A DNA stretch of 63,454 bases from the NCBI RefSeq assembly GCF_018613895.1, contig NZ_JAGGPH010000004.1:1-63454 (forward strand), written 5' to 3'. The notes under the pieces were generated by a model. That model was not told where the DNA came from. It was given only the letters and a program-made list of their open reading frames with translations, and did no database searches. Of this stretch, positions 16,252 through 24,917 are shown piece by piece. Every line of letters starts with the position of its first letter. Positions within the stretch are counted from its first letter, which is position 1. Position numbers and translations under genes: made by a program. Source of the DNA: Curtobacterium sp. ISL-83. Lineage in GTDB: Bacteria; Actinomycetota; Actinomycetes; Actinomycetales; Microbacteriaceae.

Positions 16252-17160
16252 ATGCACGTGTTCGTCACCGGAGCCTCCGGTTGGATCGGCTCCGCCACCG
16301 TCGACGACCTGCTCGCCGCCGGTCACACCGTCACCGGGCTCGCCCGGTCCGACGCCTCCGCCCGAGCGCTCGAGGCGAAGGGCGTGACCGTCCTGCGCGG
16401 TGACCTCGACGACCTCGACGCGATCCGGCGCGGTGCTGCCGAGGCCGACGGCGTCGTGAACCTCGCCAACAAGCACGACTGGTCCGACCCCGCGGCCTCG
16501 AACCGCGCCGAGCGTGCGTCCATCGAGACCATCGCCGAGGCGCTCGCCGGCACCGACCGGCCGTTCGTGTTCTCCTCCGGTGTCGCTGCCCTGGCGCCCG
16601 GTCGTCCCGCGCAGGAGACCGACCCCTCGCGTGCCGTCGGACCGGACAGCCCACGCGGTGGCGGGGAGAACCGGGCGTTCGAGTTCGTGGACCAGGGCGT
16701 CCGGGCGATCGCTGCCCGCTTCAGCCCGACGACGCACGGGACGGGTGACCACGGGTTCATCGCCGCGATCGTCGCCGCGGCTCGGACGCGCGGGGTGTCC
16801 GGCTACGTCGGCGACGGCGCGAACGAGTGGGCCGCGGTGCACGTCTCGGACGCCGCGCGGCTGGTCCGGCTCGGTCTCGAGGGTGCCCCGGCTGGCACCC
16901 GCATGCACGCGGTTGCCGAGTCCGGCATCCCGACGCGGGCCATCGCCGAGGCGATCGGGGACGCGCTCGGTGTGCCCACGACCTCGATCGACCCGTCCGA
17001 CGCCGTGGAGCACTTCGGCTTCATCGGGCAGTTCTTCGGGATGGACATGTCCGCGACGTCCGAGGCCACGCGCGCCCTGCTCGGCTGGGAGCCCACCGGC
17101 CCGACCCTGCTCGAGGACATCGCCGCCGGCGCCTACGCCACGGCGGACCGGGTGCTGTAG
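16252..17160 (+). CDS. NAD(P)-dependent epimerase/reductase (SDR, atypical)
   Basis: The 302-residue protein starts with an extended Rossmann motif MHVFVTGASGWIGS and has the nucleotide-binding VLRGDLDDL segment at about 55-65. A Ser in FSSGVAAL takes the usual catalytic-Ser position, while a clear YxxxK is not evident, as in many atypical SDRs. GAAAGGA lies six bases before ATG 16252. The TetR gene is divergent with a shared palindrome, so expression is probably induced by a TetR ligand. A very stable hairpin follows the stop. Confidence 0.85.
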   Translation: MHVFVTGASGWIGSATVDDLLAAGHTVTGLARSDASARALEAKGVTVLRGDLDDLDAIRRGAAEADGVVNLANKHDWSDPAASNRAERASIETIAEALAGTDRPFVFSSGVAALAPGRPAQETDPSRAVGPDSPRGGGENRAFEFVDQGVRAIAARFSPTTHGTGDHGFIAAIVAAARTRGVSGYVGDGANEWAAVHVSDAARLVRLGLEGAPAGTRMHAVAESGIPTRAIAEAIGDALGVPTTSIDPSDAVEHFGFIGQFFGMDMSATSEATRALLGWEPTGPTLLEDIAAGAYATADRVL

Positions 17161-17173
17161 TCGCGACCCACGA

Positions 17174-17217
17174 CGGACGGGAGGCACGGTGCGGACCCGC
17201 ACCGTGCCTCCCGTCCG
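17174..17217. terminator. Perfect 20-bp hairpin between convergent genes
   Basis: CGGACGGGAGGCACGGTGCG (17174-17193) and its exact complement (17198-17217) enclose a GACC loop. It fills the 67-base gap between the epimerase stop (17160) and the ndh stop (17228), where it can serve both strands. It is the most complete member of the GGAGGC palindrome family in this window. Confidence 0.8.
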
Positions 17218-17227
17218 ACGGTCCCCG

Positions 17228-18526
17228 CTACTCGACCTTCTGCATCTGCCACGGCTCCGGCTCGCGGTCGCCGTTCGGCCGCACGGGCCGGACGTCGCCC
17301 ACGATCGGGATCGACCGCTTCCGCATGAACCACACGTACCGCACGAAGAAGTGCGTCAGCGTCGACATCCGGTTGCCGTTGCCGAGCAGGCTCGTGATGT
17401 GCACGAACACCCAGGCCAGCCAGGCGACCGGCCCGACCATCGTGATGCCACCACGCAGCTGCGCGACCGCGGCGTTCGTGCCGATCGTCGCCATCGTGCC
17501 CTTGTCGAAGTACTTGAAGCGTTCGGTCGGCTTGCCCTCGAGCACGCGCTTGACCTGCCGCGCGACGTGCTTGCCGCCCTGCAGCGCCGGCTGCGCGAGC
17601 TGGGCGAGGGCGTCGTCCTGCGCCGCGATGTCACCGGCCGAGAAGATGCGCTCGGCACCCTTCACGCTCAGGTCGTCGTTGACCTGGATGCGCCCGCCGG
17701 AGGTCTGCGGCAGCCCCCAGCCGGAGACCTCCTTGTGCGCCGTCACACCGGTCGCCCAGATGACCTGCGACGCCGGGATGACCTCGCCGTCCGAGGTCAC
17801 GACGCAGTCCGGCCGGACCTCGGCGACACCGGTGTTCAGTCGGAGCACGACCCCGCGCTTCCGGAGGACCTTCGCCGCGTACCGGCGGAGGCGCGGCGCG
17901 AACGGCTTGAGGAGCTCGCCGCTGCGGTGCACGAGCGTGATGGAGATGTTGCCGCGCTCGATCTCCGGGTAGGCACCGACGAGCGCCTGGTCGCGGAGTT
18001 CGGCGAGCGCCCCGGCCATCTCGACGCCGGTCGCACCGCCACCGACGATGACGACACGGATCTCGTCTGGTCCCTGCTTCGCGGCCGCTTCTTCGAGCCG
18101 CGTGAAGAGCTCGTCGCGGATCCGGAGCGCCTGCGAGCGCGAGTACATGGAGTACGCGTACTCGTAGGCCCCGGGCGTCCCGAAGTAGCTGGTGTTCACG
18201 CCGTTGGCGAGGATCAGGTAGTCGTAGTGCAGGTGCTCGCCGTCGGACATCTCGGCCACGCGTTCGTCGGGCCGGATGCCGGTCAGCAGGCCGTGCCGGA
18301 AGTCGGCGTTCGCCTGCTTCGCGCGGAGGCTGCGGAGGAAGTACGTCACGTCCCCGGCATTCAGCCCGCCGGTCGCCACCTGGTACATGAGGGGTTGGAA
18401 CATGTTGTAGACGTGCCGGTCGACCAACGTGACGCGGACGTCGGCGTCGGCGAGCTCCCGCATGGCCGCGATGCCGGCGAATCCACCGCCGACGATGACG
18501 ACGTGCGGGCGGGTGTCCTGCGGCAT
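17228..18526 (-). CDS. ndh: Type II NADH dehydrogenase
   Basis: The 432-residue flavoprotein has two dinucleotide-binding motifs: VVIVGGGFAGI at about residues 9-19 for FAD and VVIVGGGATGVEMAG near 160 for NADH, and the FSAGDIA motif around 295 that completes the FAD site. Membrane-associated, it passes electrons from NADH to quinone without pumping protons. ATG 18526 is chosen because it starts just before the FAD motif and follows CCGGAG; an in-frame start at 18580 would add 18 unconserved residues. The C-terminal amphipathic region (about 350-400) is the usual membrane anchor. Confidence 0.92.
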   Translation of the reverse strand: MPQDTRPHVVIVGGGFAGIAAMRELADADVRVTLVDRHVYNMFQPLMYQVATGGLNAGDVTYFLRSLRAKQANADFRHGLLTGIRPDERVAEMSDGEHLHYDYLILANGVNTSYFGTPGAYEYAYSMYSRSQALRIRDELFTRLEEAAAKQGPDEIRVVIVGGGATGVEMAGALAELRDQALVGAYPEIERGNISITLVHRSGELLKPFAPRLRRYAAKVLRKRGVVLRLNTGVAEVRPDCVVTSDGEVIPASQVIWATGVTAHKEVSGWGLPQTSGGRIQVNDDLSVKGAERIFSAGDIAAQDDALAQLAQPALQGGKHVARQVKRVLEGKPTERFKYFDKGTMATIGTNAAVAQLRGGITMVGPVAWLAWVFVHITSLLGNGNRMSTLTHFFVRYVWFMRKRSIPIVGDVRPVRPNGDREPEPWQMQKVE

Positions 18527-18623
18527 GGTGAACTCCGGGGTTGTGCGGTCGACGGCCACCCACGAGGGTACGCCGATCACGGGGTCGGTCAGTGCACCGG
18601 TCTGGAGGCGCGGATCGCCTCCG

Positions 18624-19172
18624 TCAGGCGGCGAACGGCGCGTACGTGGTCAGCACGTTGCCCTTGCTCGTCACGGTGCTCTCCACCAGCCGCAGCCGCG
18701 TCGGGGGGTCCGTCGGCTCGAACAGCTTCCGACCGGCGCCCGCGACCGCCGGGTGGACCATGAGCTGCAGCTCGTCGAGGAGTCCCGCGAACAACAGGTG
18801 TCGGACGACGCTGATGCTCCCGGTCACGGCGATGTCCGCGCCGTCACGCTCGCGGAGCTCCCGGACGAAGTCGTCGAGGTCGCCGGGCACCCGCGTGGTG
18901 TTCTCCCACGACAGGTCGTCGCCGAGCGTCGTGGAGGCCACGTACTTCTCGATCGGGTTGATCCACTGCGCGAACGGGTCCTCGGGGTGCGCGGGCCACC
19001 ACTCGGCCCACTCGAGGTAGCTGTTCTTGCCGAGCAGGACCGTGTCGGTGCGGGCCATCCACGTCGTCATGCCCGAGCCGAGCTCCGCGTCGAAGCTGTC
19101 GTACTGGAACCGGTACGGGTCCTGCACGACGCCGTCGACCGAGATGAACAGACCCGAGGTGACCTTGCGCAT
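18624..19172 (-). CDS. RibD/dihydrofolate-reductase-like family protein
   Basis: The 182-residue product fits the RibD C-terminal/DHFR-like fold: SVDGVVQDP at the start, VLLGKNSYLEWAEWWP near 45-60, then VTGSISVVRHLLFAGLLDEL around 115-135, which resembles the NADPH-binding part. Proteins of this group are found in many actinobacteria, mostly without a known substrate. TATGCT six bases before the ATG suggests a leaderless message. No neighbour points to riboflavin or folate synthesis. Confidence 0.82.
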   Translation of the reverse strand: MRKVTSGLFISVDGVVQDPYRFQYDSFDAELGSGMTTWMARTDTVLLGKNSYLEWAEWWPAHPEDPFAQWINPIEKYVASTTLGDDLSWENTTRVPGDLDDFVRELRERDGADIAVTGSISVVRHLLFAGLLDELQLMVHPAVAGAGRKLFEPTDPPTRLRLVESTVTSKGNVLTTYAPFAA

Positions 19173-19211
19173 GGTCGGAGCATAGGACCGCGAGGGCCGT
19201 GTGGGCCAGGG

Positions 19212-19769
19212 TCAGCTGTTCGACGAGTCGTTGCTGCTGTCGCCCGTCCCGGTACTGCTGCCGGTCCCGGTGCTGCCGCCCGTCCCGGTCCCGCCCTGCG
19301 TTCCCGTGCCGGTCCCGCCCTGGATTCCCGTTCCGCCGCCGCCCTGGGTCCCCGTCCCGCCCTGCGTGCCGGTGCCGGGGTGGGGCCGGTTCCCGCCGCC
19401 CGGGAACTGCCCGATGCCGCCCCGCGGGAACTGCGACGTCTGCTGGTGGCCGCCGATCGAGTACCCCACGGCGAACCCCACGCCCCCGCCCACCAGGAGT
19501 GCCGCGAGACCGATCGCCACCGCGACGATGGGCCAGAACCACGGCGGCTTCGGGCCACCCGGACCGCGGCCGGTCTGTGGGGCCGAGCCGTACCAGCGGC
19601 TCGGGCCGTCGGCTTCGAACCGAGGCGCGTACGCCCCGGGCGGGACCGCGGATCCAGTCGTCCGGTCGCCTCCGTCGCCGAGCGTCGAGGTCGGCGACGG
19701 GGCGGCACCCCACCCGGCCGGGGTTCCGGGGTACGGCGTGACGGGGTTCGGAGGGGTGGTCTCACTCAT
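19212..19769 (-). CDS. Single-helix membrane protein with Gly/Thr-rich tail
   Basis: The 185-residue product has a Pro/Thr/Gly-rich N-terminal half (about 1-72), one strong transmembrane helix (WPIVAVAIGLAALLVGGGVG, about residues 77-96), and an extracytoplasmic tail of GTGTQGG-type repeats ending in Ser/Asn/Asp. The tail repeats are reflected in DNA as a degenerate CCCGTCCCGCC array at 19250-19380, which can slip and vary in length. No enzymatic motif. Start is ATG 19769. A cell-surface role is inferred only from topology. Confidence 0.65.
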   Translation of the reverse strand: MSETTPPNPVTPYPGTPAGWGAAPSPTSTLGDGGDRTTGSAVPPGAYAPRFEADGPSRWYGSAPQTGRGPGGPKPPWFWPIVAVAIGLAALLVGGGVGFAVGYSIGGHQQTSQFPRGGIGQFPGGGNRPHPGTGTQGGTGTQGGGGTGIQGGTGTGTQGGTGTGGSTGTGSSTGTGDSSNDSSNS

Positions 19770-19959
19770 GCCACGAGTGCACCCCCGCGGCCTGTGGGCC
19801 CCCGATGACCAACCTGCTGTCTCGCTGCGAAGCGCATCCGATGGTGCGAGGTTGATGGCCCCGTGCTCGTCGACAACCCCGCACCCGGCGATCAACCTCG
19901 CACCGGACGCATCGAGCCCGCCCCACGACCGTGCAGCACACCGCGCGTAGCCTCGGTCC

Positions 19960-20733
19960 GTGCGCGCGCTGGTGGAGACGATCCGGATCGATGGCCTCCC
20001 GGTGCGGTTGCGCACCCTCGCTCCCGCGGGTCGGGTCCGGGACACGCTCGCCCCCACCGTCGTCCTCGTGCACGGCATCGGGATGTCGCACCTGTCCTTC
20101 ACCCGGACCCAGCGCGCACTCGCCCGGACCCACCGCACCATCACGGTCGACCTGCCCGGCTTCGGCGGACTCCCCGCCGCGGGTCGCCGGTTGTCCGTGG
20201 AGGAGCTCGCCCGGGTGGTCGTCGGTGCCCTGCGCGCCAAGGGCATCGTGGACTGCGTCCTGGTCGGGCAGTCGATGGGCACGCAGGTCGTGACAGAGGC
20301 GGCGCTCCGGCAGCCGGACCTCGTCGCAGCCGTCGTGCTCATCGGGCCCGTCACGAACGACCGTCGCCCGACGCTCGTGCAGCAGGCCGTCGACCTGATG
20401 CGTGACATGGTGGTCGAGGGGCCGCGGATGAACGCGATCGTCCTGTTCGACTACGCGCGGAGCTTCCGCCAGTACGTGCACGAGCTCCGGCCGATGGTCC
20501 GGTACCCGACCCGCCAGGCCGTCGCACGGCTGCAGGTCCCGGTCCTCGTCGTCCGCGGCACGCTCGACCCCATCGCGCGCCCCGACTGGGCGCGGCGGCT
20601 CGTCGCCGCGGCCGCCCGCGGAGCGCTCGTCGAGCTCCCCGGCGCCCACCACGTCCAGGAGCACAGCCCGGTCGCGTTCGCCGAGGTCGTCGACGAGTTC
20701 CGTCGGGTGGAGACGCTGGAGCGGCTGCAGTGA
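19960..20733 (+). CDS. Alpha/beta hydrolase
   Basis: The 257-residue protein shows the oxyanion HG motif (VVLVHGIGMSH, about residues 34-44), nucleophile elbow GQSMGT with Ser at about 106, a late Asp in RGTLDPIARP, and the final His in GAHHVQEH, giving an intact triad. The GTG start is preceded by TAGCCT eight bases upstream. It overlaps the next hydrolase by four bases (GTGA), so the two are translated together. Substrate unknown. Confidence 0.88.
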   Translation: MRALVETIRIDGLPVRLRTLAPAGRVRDTLAPTVVLVHGIGMSHLSFTRTQRALARTHRTITVDLPGFGGLPAAGRRLSVEELARVVVGALRAKGIVDCVLVGQSMGTQVVTEAALRQPDLVAAVVLIGPVTNDRRPTLVQQAVDLMRDMVVEGPRMNAIVLFDYARSFRQYVHELRPMVRYPTRQAVARLQVPVLVVRGTLDPIARPDWARRLVAAAARGALVELPGAHHVQEHSPVAFAEVVDEFRRVETLERLQ

Positions 20734-21458
20734 CCGACCCGACCACCCCACCGACCGCGCCCGCGCGGACGGCGCAGGTCGTGCCTCCCGACCGTGTCCC
20801 GCTGCTCCGTCGGGGCTGGTGGGCCGCGCTCGACTGGGCCTACGCGACCCGCTGGCAGATCCGGAGCCTCGGACCGACCACGGCGGACGACTACCGGAGC
20901 GGGGACGGGCAGCCCGTCGTCGTGATCCCCGGCGTCTACGAGACCTGGCACTTCATGCGGCCCCTGATGGACGCCCTGCACGACCGCGGCCACCCGGTCC
21001 ACGTCCTGCCCGTGCTGCGGCACAACGTGCGGCCGGTGCCGCTCTCCGCCGAGGAGGTCATGGCCGTGCTCGTCGAGCACGACCTGCGGAACGTGCTCGT
21101 GCTCGCGCACAGCAAGGGCGGTCTCATCGGGAAGTACGCGATGGCCCGGCTCGACCCCGACGGCCGGATCGACCGAATGGTGGCGGTGTCGACGCCGTTC
21201 GCCGGTTCCGCCTACGCGGTGCTCGCGCCCGTCGCACACCTGCGGGTGTTCCGCGCGGCGGACCCCGTGCTCGCCGCGCTCGGCCGGGACCTCGACGTGA
21301 ACGCGCGGATCACCTCGGTGTACGGGGTCTTCGACACGCTGATCCCCGGGGGGAGCGCGCTCCCCGGGGCGACCAACGTGCGGTTGCCCGTCGGCGGTCA
21401 CTTCCGGATCCTGGGCGACCCCCGGACGAAGACGGCGGTGCTCGAAGCAGCGGGCTGA
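20730..21458 (+). CDS. Alpha/beta hydrolase, lipase-like
   Basis: The 242-residue protein has VVVIPGVYETW as the first hydrolase strand, and LAHSKGG as nucleophile elbow with Ser near residue 128; a His in VGGHFRIL near the end could complete the triad. Sequences of this type are close to esterase/lipase-like proteins acting on lipid substrates. Translational coupling with the hydrolase at 19960-20733 suggests a shared pathway. GTG start within the preceding stop (GTGA). Confidence 0.82.
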   Translation: MTDPTTPPTAPARTAQVVPPDRVPLLRRGWWAALDWAYATRWQIRSLGPTTADDYRSGDGQPVVVIPGVYETWHFMRPLMDALHDRGHPVHVLPVLRHNVRPVPLSAEEVMAVLVEHDLRNVLVLAHSKGGLIGKYAMARLDPDGRIDRMVAVSTPFAGSAYAVLAPVAHLRVFRAADPVLAALGRDLDVNARITSVYGVFDTLIPGGSALPGATNVRLPVGGHFRILGDPRTKTAVLEAAG

Positions 21459-21496
21459 GCCCAGCGCCGGGCTGCGCTGCTTCGGTGGCATGGCAT

Positions 21497-21533
21497 GCCG
21501 TGCCGTGCCGTGCCGTGCTGTGCTCTGCCGTGG
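21497..21533 (+). repeat. GCCGT microsatellite
   Basis: Four perfect GCCGT units (21497-21516) run into degenerate GCTGT and GCTCT copies, in the short gap between the convergent hydrolase and LacI genes. It is non-coding and prone to slippage. Confidence 0.75.
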
Positions 21534-21541
21534 CCGCGCTG

Positions 21542-22549
21542 TCAGCGGCGGCTGACGCTCTCGCGTTCGACGATCCGGTGCGGGATGACGACCGTCTCCG
21601 GAGCCGCCTGCCGGTCCTCGATGCGCCGGGTCAGCAGGTCGAGCGCAGCGGTCGCGAACGCCCGCCGGTCGAACGACACCGTGGTGAGCGCGGGGATCGC
21701 GTACGCGGCCCCGTCGACGTCGTCGAACCCGATCACGCTGACCTGCTCGGGCACCCGCACGCCGCGTGCCGCGAGCACGTGCAGGACCCCGAAGGCGATC
21801 GAGTCCGTGAAGGCGATGACGGCGTCGGGCAGCGGGTGCTCGTCGAGCCAGGCGGCGAAGGCGGTCGCGGCGGCGCTCGTGGACCACGACGACAGCGGGA
21901 CCCGGAGCGCGGGGTCCGCAGCGATCCCCTCCGCGGCGAGGGCGGCCCGGTGTCCCCGCTCCCGCAGTTCGCTCGTCGCGGTGGGGTCGGTCGCGCGGGC
22001 AGCACCGACGACGGCGATCCGGCGGTGCCCCCGTGCGAGCAGGTACGCCGTGACCTGCTCCCCTGCGGCGCTGCTGTCGACGTGGACCTGGTCGACGTGC
22101 TCCGGTTCGACCTCGCCGATCACCACGGTCGGCGGGAGCCCCTCGGTGGAGGCGAGCACGCTGGCGCTCAGCGTCACCGGGTTGAGGATGAGTCCGTCGA
22201 CCAGGTGCGCCCGCGCACGGGAGACCAGTTCGCGTTCCCGCTCCGGATCGCTGGCGGTCTGGTCGAGTTGCACGACCCAGCCGCGCTCACGGGCGAGCTC
22301 GACGAACCACTGCGCGAGCTCGGCGGAGTATGCGCTCGCGATCGCCGGCAGGGTCAGCGCGATCGCGCCCGAGCGGCCGTTCCGCAGGCCCCGGGCCGAC
22401 AGGTTCGGGACGTAGTCGAGGTCGGCCAGGGCGCGTTCGACGCGTTCGCGGGTCTCGGGGCGCACGGCGACCCCGCCGTTGATGACGTTGGAGACGGTCT
22501 TCGGGGACACCCCGGCGAGGGTGGCCACGTCCCGCACGGTCGCGCGCAC
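21542..22549 (-). CDS. LacI-family transcriptional regulator
   Basis: The 335-residue protein begins with the LacI helix-turn-helix (VRDVATLAGVSPKTVSNVING, residues about 5-25) and hinge helix (YVPNLSARGLR), then a periplasmic-binding-protein-like sensor domain. The GTG start has TACGCT six bases upstream (leaderless pattern). It lies 43 bases downstream of the acyltransferase gene on the same strand and not far from two sugar-type oxidoreductase genes; it may govern one of them, but no operator was identified. Confidence 0.9.
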   Translation of the reverse strand: MRATVRDVATLAGVSPKTVSNVINGGVAVRPETRERVERALADLDYVPNLSARGLRNGRSGAIALTLPAIASAYSAELAQWFVELARERGWVVQLDQTASDPERERELVSRARAHLVDGLILNPVTLSASVLASTEGLPPTVVIGEVEPEHVDQVHVDSSAAGEQVTAYLLARGHRRIAVVGAARATDPTATSELRERGHRAALAAEGIAADPALRVPLSSWSTSAAATAFAAWLDEHPLPDAVIAFTDSIAFGVLHVLAARGVRVPEQVSVIGFDDVDGAAYAIPALTTVSFDRRAFATAALDLLTRRIEDRQAAPETVVIPHRIVERESVSRR

Positions 22550-22592
22550 CCGTCGAGCGTATCGCCGGACGCTCAGGTGGTCGGGGCCGGGA

Positions 22593-24767
22593 TCACCGGG
22601 CGGTCGCGGCCGTGACGGCCCGGCGGACCTGCGGTTCGATGAACGGCGCCATCGACCGGGAGTAGGTGCGCGTGACGTGCTGGACCTGCCGGTAGACGAG
22701 GACTCCGCCGATGACCGAGGGGCAGGTCCCGTCGGCGCAGAACAGCGACGAGGCGTCGATGAGCTGCACGTGCGGCGTCGTCCGAGCCGCGCGCGCGACC
22801 GGGTCGGCGAGCAGGGCCTTCGCCTGCTGGACGTCGCAGGCGGACCCGGTACCGTTCTGCGCCACGCAGCTCGGTGCGTCCGCGAGGCCGCCGATCGCGG
22901 GGTCCGGGTTGTCCCGCAGCGCGATCACGTCCGAACCGGCCTGTTGCAGCTGCGTCCACGCCTCGGCGTAGCCCCGCGCGGAGTCGTCCCGCACCTTGTC
23001 GGTCAGGTCGGAGGCGGTGCGCACCATCCCGTGCGGCCACGGCGTCCGCGACATGGCCGCGACGAACACCGCGTCGTAGTGCTCCTGCTGCAACGCGGTG
23101 AGGGCGGACGCCTTCCACGTGTCGCACGATGCGGCGATGTGGGCCGCGGTGAGGGGGCAGCCGGAGTGCAGGTACGTCGTCAGGCTCCAGTGGTGCTGCT
23201 TCGCGATGACCGCCAGCGCCGGGACCCAGTTCGCGGCGTGCGAGTCGCCCGCGATCGCCAGTCGGACGGTCCCGTTCGGGTCGCCCGCCTGACAGGTCTT
23301 CACGGTGACGTCGCTGCCGAGCACCTGGCAGCCGGCGCCCTCCTGGTCGGCGAAGTCGTCGACCGCGACCTGGACGGCGGACGGGGTGATGTCCTGGGCG
23401 TCGACGGGCTTGCAGTCGGCCCCCGGTTGCATCGCGGCGGCGCCGAAGCACGGCTTCCCGATCGAGGCCGTCGTGGTCGTCGCCGCAGCGGCCTGCTCCT
23501 GCGTCACGGACCACGACATCGAGCCGGCCGGCACCGCGATGACCAGGACGCCGGCCAGCCCGAGGATGAGGACGCCGCGGTACCGACGTCGGGGCGCACG
23601 GAGCCGGACGCCCGCGAACGCGATGAGCGGGACCTCGACCAGACGCCGGGTGAGGTGCGCGAGCCCGAGGGAGATGAGGAGCACGAGCAGCTTCGCCCAG
23701 AGGGGCGTCTCGGCGCCGACGCGCAGGCCGATCACGAACGGCATCACGATCAGCAGGGGCCAGTGCCAGAGGTACAGCGAGTACGACACGTCGCCCAGCC
23801 ACTGCACCCACCGCAGGCGGAACACGGCGGCCGGGCCCCACGGCACACGGGGCATGCCCCCGGCGATCATCAGCGCGGTGCCGGTGACCGGGAGCAGGGC
23901 GGTGGCGCTCGGGAAGGGCGTCGAGGCGTCGAACGTCAGGAGGGTCACCACGATGAGCGCCAGCCCGGTCCAGCTGACCACGGCGGCGACGGCGTCCGGC
24001 AGCGAGACCCGCCGCATGAGCAGCCAGAGGAGCCCGCCCGCGGCGAACTCCCACGCGCGGGTGGTGGTGATGAAGTACGCGGCCGGGGACCCGGTCAGCC
24101 AGATCGAGTTCGTGAGCGACAGCACGAACACGACACCCAGTGCGACGGCGAGCGCCGGGTCCAGCGACCGTCCGTTCCGCCGCCGGCGGCCGTAGCGCAG
24201 ACGGGCACCGAGCCAGAGCACGAGGGGCCACACGGCGTAGAACTGCTCTTCCGTGGACAGTGACCAGAAGTGCTGCACGATGCTGGCGTCGCTCGCGAGC
24301 GCGGAGTAGTCCACGGCGTTCCCCGCCAGCGCCCAGTTCTCGACGTAGAGCGCACTCGCGACGATCTGGTCGCCGAAGTCCTTCCACAGCGTGCGCGGGA
24401 CGAACAGCGCGGTGAGCAGCACCGTGGTGGCGAGGACGAGCAGCGATGCGGGCAGGAGTCGCCAGGCTCGGCGGGCGTAGAAGGCGCCGAAGCTGAACCC
24501 GCCGACGGCGAGCGGCTTCGCGATGTGGGAGGTGATCAGGAACCCGGAGATGACGAAGAAGACGTCGACCCCGACGAACCCACCGCTGAGTGCGTGCGGG
24601 AACAGGTGGTAGAGCACGACCGAGGCGATCGCGACGGCACGGACGGCCTGGATCTCGAGCCGCATCCCCTTGGCCGGAGCTGCTGGTGCAGCGTGCCCGG
24701 CTCGCCGTCGCGCCCGGTGTCGAGGGGGCGCAACGTCGGTCGTACGGCGCGTTGACGCGACGCTCAT
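22593..24767 (-). CDS. OafA-type acyltransferase with C-terminal SGNH domain
   Basis: The 724-residue protein combines an acyltransferase-3 membrane domain (about residues 35-390; RLEIQAVRAVAIASVVLYH opening, FFVISGFLIT, and about ten helices) with an extracytoplasmic SGNH/GDSL-like domain (about 430-720; AIAGDSHAANWVP has the nucleophile Ser). Such enzymes move acetyl or other acyl groups onto surface polysaccharides or peptidoglycan. The N-terminal 30 residues are basic and Pro/Ala-rich. Start ATG 24767. A cell-envelope role is likely; the sugar acceptor is unknown. Confidence 0.9.
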   Translation of the reverse strand: MSVASTRRTTDVAPPRHRARRRAGHAAPAAPAKGMRLEIQAVRAVAIASVVLYHLFPHALSGGFVGVDVFFVISGFLITSHIAKPLAVGGFSFGAFYARRAWRLLPASLLVLATTVLLTALFVPRTLWKDFGDQIVASALYVENWALAGNAVDYSALASDASIVQHFWSLSTEEQFYAVWPLVLWLGARLRYGRRRRNGRSLDPALAVALGVVFVLSLTNSIWLTGSPAAYFITTTRAWEFAAGGLLWLLMRRVSLPDAVAAVVSWTGLALIVVTLLTFDASTPFPSATALLPVTGTALMIAGGMPRVPWGPAAVFRLRWVQWLGDVSYSLYLWHWPLLIVMPFVIGLRVGAETPLWAKLLVLLISLGLAHLTRRLVEVPLIAFAGVRLRAPRRRYRGVLILGLAGVLVIAVPAGSMSWSVTQEQAAAATTTTASIGKPCFGAAAMQPGADCKPVDAQDITPSAVQVAVDDFADQEGAGCQVLGSDVTVKTCQAGDPNGTVRLAIAGDSHAANWVPALAVIAKQHHWSLTTYLHSGCPLTAAHIAASCDTWKASALTALQQEHYDAVFVAAMSRTPWPHGMVRTASDLTDKVRDDSARGYAEAWTQLQQAGSDVIALRDNPDPAIGGLADAPSCVAQNGTGSACDVQQAKALLADPVARAARTTPHVQLIDASSLFCADGTCPSVIGGVLVYRQVQHVTRTYSRSMAPFIEPQVRRAVTAATAR

Positions 24768-24788
24768 GTTCCCCCTGCTGCAGTCCGC

Positions 24789-24804
24789 GTGCCTCCGAAG
24801 GCAC
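24789..24804. terminator. Small hairpin in the leader of the acyltransferase gene
   Basis: GTGCCT pairs with AGGCAC around a CCGA loop; on the minus strand the loop reads TCGG. It lies between the Gfo/Idh gene (ending 24918) and the acyltransferase start (24767). It may be a weak terminator or part of the 5' leader; a CTGACA...TAGATT promoter-like pair lies just upstream on the minus strand with short spacing. Confidence 0.35.
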
Positions 24805-24917
24805 CCCGGTAATCTACATGCTTTGACAGGATGTCAGTTACTCGACCGGCACCGCGTGTCGCCGGGGACTCCCGGTGGCCGCAGCAGGGGCGGAGGAACC
24901 CGCGTGCGCGACGGGGG

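Noticed and set aside
20775..20795. Palindrome-arm copy (GTGCCTCCCGACC) at the start of the second hydrolase
   Set aside because: It is within coding sequence and lacks the second arm; the similarity is short.
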